A DNA stretch of 27,221 nt from Saccoglossus kowalevskii. Taxonomy: Eukaryota; Hemichordata; Enteropneusta; Harrimaniidae. Location: assembly GCF_000003605.2 (NCBI RefSeq), contig NW_003105106.1, positions 441,670 through 468,890 on the forward strand, read 5' to 3'. Each line of letters starts with the position of its first letter. Positions within the stretch are counted from its first letter, which is position 1. This document shows positions 1-9,180 of this stretch, piece after piece. The notes below the pieces were generated by a model. That model worked only from the letters and a program-made list of their open reading frames with translations, ran no database searches and was not told where the DNA came from. A program made the translations under genes and the position numbers.

Positions 1-129
1 CGGCTGCAATATTTCTAACATTACATCACATATATGACATCACATTCTGTATACAGATATCAATCTCTATGCGACTCTTTCTGTACTAATCAGTACTGTA
101 TCTCTCATTTCTCTTCACTAAACGATAGA

Positions 130-323
130 CCCATGGCTCCTTCCCGCTGTACAGCTTCCATAGATCAGGGTAGTGGTCGGTGCCGTTCCAATATATCATC
201 TGGCTGGGGGTGGATTGAGAAGAAAAACGACTGTGTACGGTTATCGGGGTTGTTTTGGAAATGACAATAATTTCAAAACGAAAAATGCGTATGTCGATAC
301 GTGTGCGGTAACCCCATTATCAG
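130..323 (+). pseudogene. Decayed Kunitz-domain exon
   Basis: Two reading frames together give most of a Kunitz (BPTI-type) domain. The first (to about base 240) has a Cys, then GRCRS and a GWGW stretch and a DCV; the second (from about 241) has YGYRGCFGNDNNFKTK and ends DTCAV. Compared with the intact Kunitz exon at 6116-6292, about 5 bases are missing between the third and fourth cysteines, which shifts the frame. The cysteine expected before VDTC is a tyrosine. The 3' end still looks like a phase-1 donor (TCA G|GTTCGT at 323/324), just as in the intact exon. No in-frame acceptor was found. No WAP, CTLD or membrane exon follows in the next 4.9 kb, so this is probably a remnant of a duplicated copy, or the 3' part of a broken gene that begins outside the window. 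Confidence 0.7.
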
Positions 324-443
324 GTTCGTACTCGAAGCTGATTGGGACAAAAACGTAAATATTAATGGAACAAATCATTACTTTGACTTTTGATTTTCAT
401 TTTTCAAATGTTCCAAAAATTTCACTCATATACTAGTACATGC

Positions 444-474
444 CGCCAATTTTACTCATATGTAAAAATTGGCG
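444..474. repeat. Short inverted repeat (hairpin)
   Basis: CGCCAATTTT at 444-453 is matched by its exact reverse complement AAAATTGGCG at 465-474, with an 11-base loop. It may be the end of a small dispersed element; function is unknown. Confidence 0.6.
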
Positions 475-979
475 TTTTTAAAAAAAAAATAACTTTTCTC
501 CCTATGGAATGTACATTGCATTAGACTGAGACCAATTACACCCAAATACCTCACGAAGTAGACCGAGGGGATAAAAACAAGTGGCATAAAGTGTATAAAT
601 ACAGTTTTATTGAATTTTTAGCTCCCGATTATACAGAGTCCGGGGTCTTCTGGGTTGGATCAGAAATTCATTGACCGGTTAATCAAGAATTGACACTATA
701 CTTGATACATGATGGTGTACATACTTGTATGCTCCAGATACAAAATGGCCGACTGGTAGCCATATTTTACCCAAAACTAGCCAAAAGACCGATATTTTAT
801 AAGTAAGTTGTATCTTTATTGCAATCGAATCTATTTTGGGATATTGATGTGAAGGAACATTAAAGTTTATATAATAGAACATATTTTATATGTGTAGGGC
901 ATTACTCTAATTTGATTGTGCTGTGCTGGCTGGTTCAAACTTACAATACAACATCTATTATTTTTCCATTTTTTTTTCG

Positions 980-1004
980 AAAATGGCCGACTGACGGCCA
1001 TTTT
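980..1004. repeat. Perfect 10-bp-stem hairpin
   Basis: AAAATGGCCG, a 5-base loop, then CGGCCATTTT form a perfect palindrome. A looser version of the same motif (AAATGGCCGACTGGTAGCCATATTT) lies at about 743-766, so the two may be parts of one repeat family. Confidence 0.65.
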
Positions 1005-4000
1005 GCTCATCAAAAATACTTTTTTTTGTTCTTTTCGCTTATAAATTGAGAACACAATTACTAACTATTAACTTTATTCAGATTTGGTAAAAAAACAGTA
1101 TATTATTTAACGAAGATGAAAGTTGATTTTTGTCATAATACTATGCAATATGGCAGCAATTTTTGTCTTTTTTGTGTGCACATTTCTGCTTATATTTCAA
1201 ATTCACACTGTCCTATTATGTCCTGGTTCACAGAAGATTGCGTTTTAGCAGATCAAGGAAAGTTAATTATGTCACAATCCAATCCAAGAAGGTTGACTGG
1301 CAGGTACTCCGCAGCCATATAAACCATATCGTAATTCCAAATCATAATGTATTGCAGAATAGTTATAACTGAATCAGTACAACTCAGCCAATCATAAAGC
1401 GTTTCTACTCCAGTAATCTGACACAAATATCCCATAATGCACTATAAATTTTTAATTGCAATATATATGTTTTACATTTTGCAGACATGTGGGACTCGCG
1501 CATGTTAAATAGACTATTATTCCTCCACTGCGAGATCTGCAGTATGCGGGAAAATCGAACATAAAAACAGGACAAACAAAGGTGACATCGCGTGGCATTT
1601 GACATACGCGTAAGTATTTCAGGGTTATTTCTATATACACATTTGATGAGGTAGGGGTATCTTAATGCAGTGTTCCTCCATCAAAGATCGGAATTTTGAT
1701 ATTGATCTAAAAAAGTTCAAAATCAAATCGTTTGATTTACGTTTTTATGTGTATGCATATCGGCCGCACAGAGAAACTTGTTGTTATAAATATTACATGA
1801 AATAAATAAATGGCAATATGAATATAAATAAATAATCATATATAATACAATAAATAATTATTTATTTATTTCAACACGAGGCTTTCAAAATGGATTGAGA
1901 TTAAACAGATAGTGGCAAATTACGTGCGCACACAGATGTACAAAACATCGAAAGTGAAAGCCTATTGAACGGATGCATTACACAGAAATGTAAGATTTCA
2001 AACTGGTTAAGCAAGAATGTCATGCACACTGCGTATTGTATAGTTGTGGTCCTGCAAAACTAATATCTATTTTATAATTGTGAAATAGGACTAACTTTTT
2101 TCTAAATATTTATTGTATTGGCAGAGTCAATAAAAGAAATACAAGACCCTACCACTATTCCGATAGCTCCCTTGCAAAGGTCAAAACAGCAAAATATTTC
2201 CTCGAAAGGATCTTTTCAAGACCTACAAAGGGGGCCGGGACGCAAGGGGAATCGACGTCACTGGAAGAAAATACAAGAAGAAGCCTGAGGCCAACACTAA
2301 AGATTAAAAATATATGATGCCTATATTCAATAACAAGTTCTCTCCCATAATGCATTGTTCGGTGAAATGAGATGAAAAAAGTCACATGTTATTTATTGAC
2401 AGTGATCATAATATTGCTTAAACATTTCAGAAAATTGAGCTATAATTTAGTTTCCAGTATAATAAAAGTTTTACATTATATACAATGATTTGTTTGTTTG
2501 TTCGTCTTATATTGCATTGCATACTCAGTAACATTCTCAGAAGTGCAGAATTAAGGACGATGCGTTCGAAATGCGTGTGTTCCACCTACACCATGTATAC
2601 CTTATTATGGGTCCCTTACGCGAAGTCTATTGTTCGTTTGTTGTTATGCCCCCATTTGTACTTGATTTTGGATTTGATCAGAGAGAAAGTATCAAACAAT
2701 CTGAGAAAGCATTCAAAAACAACACACACGCCAAAAGACACAAAAAACAATGTGGACAAGTTTGAGTGTTTTTCTTCAATCTTGACAACAAATCCTATGG
2801 TATAATTTGCAAAAAAAAAAAAAAAGAATTCATTGTTGTTGGCAGAAACATAAATTCCCACACTATCAGCAAACTAGTAGTCGACAATTTCAGCGAGACT
2901 GGCACGAGAGGGCGCCGTCCGATCTTCCCTTCTACAAATAGATGACATAAGAATCCCCACCGAAACGTTACATAGGCCCTAAAATTGTGTCTAATGCAAA
3001 ACAATTCAGACAACAGAAAGCCAGTTTGACCCCAATAGTTATTTTAGTCATCTTCGGTAAAAAAATGTTAAAATTGCGAGCCACGTGGTAAGCGTTCAGA
3101 GTTACGTCGCGGCACACATTTTGGCCCTTTTCTCTAGAAATGACACTGTTCGACATCAAAATCAGACTAAACATGCACATATCTAAAGGCTAAATTGATT
3201 AGAATACACCTCTGTTTGCGGAATTCATGTGAAAGCGCTTTTTTGGCCAAAAATGATACTTTTTGACCCCCAAAAGTCAGTATGTGATATAAGATCCAAA
3301 TTACAGAAATGTCCATGATTAGAAAACTAAATAATTTATGAAGGTAAAGAATGTAAAATAAATAATGATTTAGTCAATTATTTTTTCGTTAGAAATTTAA
3401 ATGTTGGTGTTGATTGCAATTATATATTTCCACAAGAGTGTTTAACTCGTCAGGTCGCTGTGGTGTTTGTTTAACTGATCATAACTCTAACAGTGGATTG
3501 CACCTTGCCCCTCTCCTTCAGTGTCTGAGTCATATTTAAATTTAACGTGCCTGGAATTCAACGCAGAGGGCGTACATTTTTTCTATTGTTTAAATAGTTT
3601 CGTCCTCGATCAAAAAAGCTGCTGTACACAATACGTCACAGTTTTTGCGTGACCTCAGATGTGAGTATGAGACGTTGATCGTTTTAGGTAAAGTGAGCGA
3701 ATTTATGCGACAAATACCGACCTCAAGTGACAACCAAGTGGCTTAATATCCTTCAGAACCCAACGTGACCTTGATTTAAGACACGTAACAGGTAAGATTT
3801 TATAAAAAGGAATGCGTGAACGTTGACCTACTGAATGAACGTAGTCATAATGTCAACAACATGTATAGGCGAGCGACGCCATGAAATAGACATAACATCA
3901 GGTTGGTTTCGTTGTTCATACGTGGCTTTATAGTGGTGTTACGTGATTTATACAGTCCCACTTTTGCGATGAGGCGCACAGTGCGGTGCACAGTCTCCGC

Positions 4001-4248
4001 TATTTCGAATATAGACTCGTACGAGGATGAAAAAAACCCTTTTTGTGTCTCAGAAAATGTTTTATTTTCGGGGGTATTCATTTTGTCACCATATGTATCG
4101 AGTATTGCTGCATGAATATGTGCAAAACGATAGAAAATCTCATTTTTTATCAGGAAATGTCCACTTTTACAAGTGGACGCGGAAGCTATTTCACGTGAGA
4201 AAGAGTTCTATTGCAGATTATTAGGAGATACTGAATTATTCGTGTTAA

Positions 4249-4475
4249 TGACATCGAGTTACGAAAATGACTCGAAGTTCAGTTAACCGTTAATTAAAGT
4301 TCTAGTTACTAAATTCGAACTTTAAACAGAATAAAACAAAATATATGTTTCCCATAACTCGAAGTTTGATCAAAAGTTTGAGTTACCAAATGTGGACGTT
4401 CAACAAAAACAATAATGTATGTTGCACGTAACTCAAAGCTGTGTTAACTATTAATTGAACATGGAGTTATAATTT
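4249..4475. repeat. Diverged tandem repeat with ACTCGAAGTT-like motifs
   Basis: The words ACTCGAAGTT, ACTCGAAGTTTG and ACTCAAAGCT recur at roughly 75-90 bp intervals (near 4270, 4357 and 4430), each followed by related GTTAA/GAGTTAC words. This is a diverged internal repeat of about 2.5 units, probably part of an old mobile element. It encodes no protein. Confidence 0.5.
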
Positions 4476-4735
4476 AGTTGGGGTCTCGCAAAAGTGGGCT
4501 GACACTGACGTCATAGAATGTTTTTTTTTATTTACACTGAACACAGTTTATTCTTATATGAAGAGAAGTGAAAATTATATACGCTTAAAAACACGATTCC
4601 TAAGGTCTGTGATATTTCCAAATTATTGCCGTATTGTATGGTAATACGTGGAATATAACGTAAGGATCATAGCGGTTTCTTTGATATCTCCTCTGTTCTT
4701 GAATTCTAACGTGATTTGTCGAACATAAGAATTTT

Positions 4736-4963
4736 CTGGTCTCCATGTATGGTTAATCAATGGTAATATACGCGGCATATGTCTGTCTAACGCCTAAAGA
4801 AATTTACCCCACTGGTCTCCAAGTATGGCTAATCCGTGGTAATATACGCGGCATATGTCTGTCTAACGCCTAAAGAAATTTACCACACTGGTCTCCAAGT
4901 ATGGCTAATCCGTGGTAATATACACGGCATATGGTTGTCTAACGCCTAAAGAAATTTACCACA
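4736..4963. repeat. Three tandem 76-bp units upstream of gene A
   Basis: Units begin with CTGGTCTCCA at 4736, 4812 and 4888, and each ends in CGCCTAAAGAAATTTACC. The second and third units are almost identical and the first differs at a few bases, so the amplification looks recent. The array ends about 345 bp before the start codon of gene A, so it may sit in or near the promoter or a 5' UTR intron. Confidence 0.9.
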
Positions 4964-5276
4964 GTAATAATATAAAGCAGGAAATGTATGGCATAATATA
5001 TGATAGGGTAAATGTGAAGCCACATTACAATTATAAACTCGATATTATTGACAGCTATATAATGGAGGTATTTTGTGGTGATTTATGAACAACCTTTGGT
5101 ATAAAATGGTTATTTCATTATAGGACAGTGTTCATAGGTATACCGGGATTTATTGCATAGCGTATTCTTTTCGTTGACTATACTAGGGCGTTTCACACTA
5201 TCAATAATACAAAATGCATGTAAACAGCTGTTCATTAGGTGGTCAACCATCAATAACTGTTTCTAATCATCTTTCA

Positions 5277-5307
5277 GAACCTAACAACTTAAAAAAGGAA
5301 AACAAAA
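5277..5307 (+). other. Likely 3' splice site and 5' UTR exon start, gene A
   Basis: A pyrimidine-rich tract ends in CATCTTTCAG at 5277, 30 bases before the ATG. Gene B has an equivalent acceptor 43 bases before its ATG. This suggests an upstream non-coding first exon and a 5' UTR intron in both genes. A spliced-leader acceptor would look the same. Confidence 0.45.
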
Positions 5308-5365
5308 ATGAGTCGAACTACAGTGTGCTTGTTATTGTTATTCCTTGTGGACATTTCCGCCCAAG
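5308..5365 (+). CDS. Gene A exon 1: signal peptide
   Basis: It encodes 19 residues plus one base. After MSRTT comes the hydrophobic core VCLLLLFLV, with likely cleavage after ISA or SAQ. The donor is CAAG|GTGAGT. The next exon supplies the two bases that complete an Asp codon, giving mature N-terminal residues close to the first Kunitz cysteine. Confidence 0.9.
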
Positions 5366-8300
5366 GTGAGTTTCTTCAGAAGTATCTGCAACATAGATAA
5401 ATCCGGTCATTGTCTTCAATGACCCAACACCATATTAAAAAAATACGAATACCATTTTGTGACCATGAAAAACTATTCTAGAAAATCTCACTCTCACTTT
5501 ATATACATTTCAATACACTAAGTACTATTAAGAAATTCTACTTTATTCTGGACCCTCTACAAACTATAACTTTGTGTTGGTTCATAGATATCTCAAATGT
5601 TCAATCTGAAAGATTCACTCATGTAAGCTATATACTTTGTTGTTGATACCCATACCTCTTTCCCAAGAAGGTAATTAAATAAACATTTCGTAATTAAATA
5701 AGTCGCTCCCCGGCGACGAAGTGCTTCGTGTTTGGGACGTTCGCCGGTTTGGTCCTTGCGAACAAGAAGTAAGACGCAGGTAACTTGTAATAGCTATATC
5801 GTTTAACTGGGCCGAGATTCCGGATAAAAAACACGTGACTAAGTGACGTTAATTAAAAAAAACATTATAAGTTATATTATACGTAAACTAGTTTTGTATA
5901 AAGTGATAACATAAATACAACAATTAAGGAGAACGTGATGGACTGATCAGATCTATATTGAATGACATTGCCCCTTGACTACTTTAGTAGTATTCGAGCA
6001 ATAAATAGAACATCATAAACAAATTAAAGACAATCCCTATATTTTTTCCATTGTGTTTTTATTCAAATATACTACATATTGTCTTTATAATGTATACATT
6101 TTTGTAAAGATACAGACTTTCATAACTGCAATGACCCAATCGAACCTGGTCGATGCCGTGCGTATATCCCAAGATGGGCATGGGATACGAGAAAGGAAGA
6201 TTGTGTACAATTTATCTATGGTGGATGTGGGGCTAATGGAAATAATTTCTACACCAAAGAAGCTTGTGTTGATACATGTATGGCGCAATCAGGTCAGTGT
6301 AACCTTTGTTCGTTATTGTTCATACTTCACGAACAAAATAAATCACAAATGTTTGTCAACGAATTGGCGCCAAAAATGTTACCCGGGATTCAGAAACATG
6401 ATAATTGAAAAAAACAAACAAAACAGACGCTGATTATTAGAATTTTCAAATTAGAATTTCTTCTCTTATTGGCAGATCCAATTCATAACAAAGATGGCGT
6501 GTGTCCGGTTGTTGATAAGGACTCGATTGGATCATGTCAGCAGGAGTGTGAAAAGGATTCAGAATGTGACGGCGAAAATAAATGTTGCAGTAACGGATGT
6601 GGACGAATGTGCCAGGCTCCTGTCTTTGCCTTCAATGATAAGGCGCCATTACCTGGTTCATGTCCCAAAGTTTCTACCGATAGCATTGGCGTCTGTATGG
6701 ATAGTTGTTCATGCCATTCACAGTGTAAAGAAGGACAAATGTGTTGTTTTAATGGATGTGGTCATACATGTATTGACGTAAAAGTTTCCACGCAACCACA
6801 CGAAATGATGCAAGACAAAACAGGTATTACCTCTGCCACATGATCAGCTGAATTATTTTCCCGCAAAAAGTCCTGATATTCTTTAAAATACAGATGTGTT
6901 TTATTTTAAATATTTTATTAAATTTTACTTTCTTCGATATTAGAAGCAATGTGCGATGGCGAGGGGATATTGCTCAAACTGAAGAACTTGTCTATAATTA
7001 TAACTGGTATTTCAGGTTTCATGGTATGGGGATGGAAGTGAATAATGAAAAAATAATCCTTTGTGATGAAAAAGTTTTTGTCAACAATGTTTTTAATGCT
7101 AGAAATACTAGTTAGACAAGAACACAATTATATTCCAGTCTGAATTATTTGCTTTTTCATTATAGTATGTGACCATAACTGGAGTTTGTTCAATGGATCG
7201 TGTTATCATTTTGTTGGATACAGCCGATCTTATCACCAAGCATTCGCGGAATGTTATCACGAACACGTGGATTCGCAACTGGCCGACCTGAAAACACTGC
7301 AACAATATGAATGGCTTTATGATTTCCTAGATGAACAACACAATTGTAAGAATTCATTTTAATACTTACTGTGTCATAAATAAATTTGCCCCGCAAAAAA
7401 TCTTGCATACGAACACCTTTTTTATCTTTCGACGTTCAGCTAGTTCTAGTTTGAAAACGAAAATGGTGACAAATAATTTCAAGACCAACATTCAAAAATG
7501 TGACAAATGAAAACTTTGTTTTTGTCTATTAGTTATTCCCGATATTGGTGTGTGGATTGGTCTTCATCTTGAGGAGAATCAATGGGTATGGAGTGATGGT
7601 TCACCTTTGACCTATGCAAATAAATGGGCAACTGGTGAACCCAAAGGAAGTGGTCCCTGCATCACAATACATAAAACGTATGGAGGAATGTGTGACGTCA
7701 CATGTGACCATAAAAAACAGTACATCTGCCAATACGACCCAAAAAGTAAGGTTTCACATCTTGTTTTTACATTGTCATGGCAACCATTTATAAATTTGGT
7801 AAATGGAATAATGTTTATACGTCAAAATGTTTGATAAATGTCGATTTTTTTAGTTTTATCAAAATGTTGCCACCCATATTTGTTCATACACCACCGTTAT
7901 ACCTTATAAGGTGATCGTTATTATCTAGTGAATCGAATGTTTCAACAGAATATCTGTAATATTTATAAATGATGTCCAAATATTGATACAAATAATGCTT
8001 AGTTTAATAGATCAAAGACGTCCTCAAATAAGCGGCGACAAACAGAACAGCGTATAATATATTATATCATAAACCTCTTCTATTAAATAATTTCTATTAT
8101 TAAATATTTCTAGGAACCATGGATGATTCAACGCATGAACCGGCAGTATCTGGTGAACACCACGCTGCTTCAACAGACAATAGAATCAGTAAGTCTATAT
8201 TCGAAACAAAAAAACAAACGAAAAATGTATTAAACATATTCAGGAAGCATCAGCATAGTTACCATGGAAATGCAGCTTCGATTATTCTGCTTGTTGAATA

Positions 8301-8617
8301 CCACTGTGCGTTGTTTAGTACAACGTGTTTTCAGTTTGACCGTATGCTTTATTAATTACACATTTGTGATTTCTCAGAATTGATTATACAGTGCACCATA
8401 ACGTTTTACTAACTCGCCTGTTTTTTCCCGTTTCTTCATCGCGTGATTTTTAGAGGTGGATATGTACATCCTGAGTGGTATTATATTTGCGTGTGTTTTC
8501 TCCATCATTGCCGTAGCCTATATTGTGCACATACGATGTCGTCGTCGTGTCGTCAAAACTGGAGACAAGAAAGTAAAAGTGGTTAAATATGATGGATATG
8601 AACCAATGTTGCTGTAA
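5308..8617 (+). CDS. Gene A: Kunitz-WAP-WAP-CTLD type I membrane protein
   Basis: Seven coding exons join in frame: 5308-5365, 6116-6292, 6476-6823, 7166-7345, 7533-7745, 8114-8188, 8454-8617 (1215 nt, 404 aa plus stop). All six introns are GT-AG and phase 1. Domains: signal peptide 1-18/19, Kunitz 24-74, WAP 88-124, WAP 141-177, CTLD 196-322, Ser/Thr/His-containing stalk 326-352, membrane span about 354-377, cytoplasmic tail 378-404 starting RCRRR. By its folds the product should be a cell-surface protein that inhibits serine proteases (Kunitz, possibly WAP) and may bind a ligand through the CTLD. The start codon is followed by a clear hydrophobic core, and TAA at 8615 ends the tail. I do not recognise a named orthologue with this domain order. 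The coding structure is strong; the biological role is not known from sequence. Confidence 0.92.
5366..6115 (+). other. Gene A intron 1 with a GC-rich insert
   Basis: This 750-bp intron is AT-rich except for about 70 bases at 5701-5770. That part is GC-rich and holds nested inverted repeats (ACGAAGTGCTTCGT; CCGGCGAC against GTTCGCCGG). It reads openly in one frame for about 27 codons, but has no acceptor-linked open path and no recognised domain. Confidence 0.6.
6116..6292 (+). CDS. Gene A exon 2: Kunitz inhibitor domain
   Basis: Residues 20-79. Cysteines at 24, 33, 49, 57, 70 and 74 have exactly the BPTI spacing (9, 16, 8, 13, 4), enough for the three standard disulfides. The P1 residue directly after the second cysteine is Arg34, followed by Ala35, the usual arrangement for inhibiting trypsin-like proteases. 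YGGC and NNF core motifs are intact. One exon, phase 1 at both ends, carries the whole domain. Confidence 0.95.
6476..6823 (+). CDS. Gene A exon 3: two WAP (four-disulfide core) domains
   Basis: Residues 79-195. WAP 1 has eight cysteines at 88, 99, 103, 109, 115, 116, 120 and 124, with the KCCSNGCGRMC signature. WAP 2 has cysteines at 141, 152, 156, 162, 168, 169, 173 and 177, with MCCFNGCGHTC, plus an extra Cys158. WAP domains are typically antiprotease or antimicrobial modules. Both are in one exon, as are the four WAP domains of gene B. A short linker to the CTLD is rich in Thr, Gln, Met and His. Confidence 0.95.
7166..7745 (+). CDS. Gene A exons 4-5: C-type lectin-like domain
   Basis: Exons 7166-7345 and 7533-7745 encode a long-form CTLD (residues 196-322). 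Evidence is the N-terminal C-x10-C hairpin (196/207), the SCYHF start, the VWIGL core at 261-265, WVWSDGSPL, and conserved Cys224-Cys320 and Cys297-Cys312 pairs. The calcium site is altered: the EPN/QPD position reads EPK (290-292), and the WND position reads CDV (308-310), with an additional cysteine. Calcium-dependent sugar binding is therefore doubtful. The intron splits a Phe codon (T|TT), the same place as in gene B. Confidence 0.93.
8114..8617 (+). CDS. Gene A exons 6-7: stalk, membrane span and tail
   Basis: Exon 6 (8114-8188) encodes a 25-residue polar stalk. Exon 7 (8454-8617) encodes a membrane span with core SGIIFACVFSIIAVAYIV, then a basic stop-transfer RCRRR and a short tail. The tail ends YDGYEPMLL. 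YEPM fits both YxxM (a p85 PI3-kinase SH2-binding consensus) and YxxPhi (an AP-2 endocytic consensus). The stop is TAA. Confidence 0.9.
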
Positions 8618-9180
8618 AGTGCCAACATGACGGTTATGGTCACGCGACATTCCTAAGCATACAATGTTAAACATGATTATCACGTGACAAATACGATATA
8701 CGGTGTTATGGCTAACACCATGGATACCGTACCGAGACATGCAAAATTAACCTATGTATATAGTTTGTTATCATTTTCTAATATTCTAAAAAAAAAATAT
8801 GATTTCTCATTTTTTTATTTTTATTTCTTTTGACGACGTAATCATGTTACTGTGTATTGTAACAAAAATAATTTTTCATTTACGTCACGTCTATTCAATG
8901 ATAAAATTGCTTAGTCAAAGCAGTCAAGAAAACTTAATACACTACAGGATATGACGTTTTTGGCATTACAGGATATGACGTGTTTTGACATTACAGGGCC
9001 TTGTTCATCATACGTTTAAATACCATGTGAGCAATGTATTATACATACGCTGTATACGTCGCAGTGACTCACGTGACACGTCACGACGACCATCGCCCTT
9101 TAATTACGATCTTGATTGTGTTGGTGCAAACGAATGTTGGTGCTTTCCTTGACAACTGTTAATTAGTTTGAATAAATTTA
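8618..9180 (+). other. Probable 3' UTR of gene A
   Basis: The first canonical AATAAA after the stop codon is at 9171-9176, which would give a 3' UTR of roughly 560-580 bases. No recognised coding signal is present. A short tandem repeat lies at 8943-8998. Confidence 0.4.
8943..8998. repeat. 24-bp direct repeat TACAGGATATGACG
   Basis: TACAGGATATGACG occurs at 8943 and 8967, and a third partial copy (TTACAGGG) follows at 8991. The units contain TGACG half-sites. The repeat lies in the probable 3' UTR of gene A. Confidence 0.7.

Larger units (their letters stand above)
324..4248. other. Gene-free stretch upstream of gene A
   Basis: No ORF here shows a recognisable domain, and no splice-linked coding set could be assembled. 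It holds AT-rich low-complexity DNA (for example the A/T-only inverted pattern near 1797-1872), two short hairpins (444-474 and 980-1004) and a poly-A run near 2811. I see no tRNA or other RNA gene. Confidence 0.6.

Noticed and set aside
2485-2805. 106-codon ORF upstream of gene A
   Set aside because: Overlapping ORFs of similar length occur on both strands here, with no domain and low-complexity composition; this is likely chance.
6053-6433. Kunitz exon region taken as an unspliced 126-codon gene
   Set aside because: That frame is offset from the real Kunitz frame and lacks its cysteine pattern; the spliced model explains the region fully.
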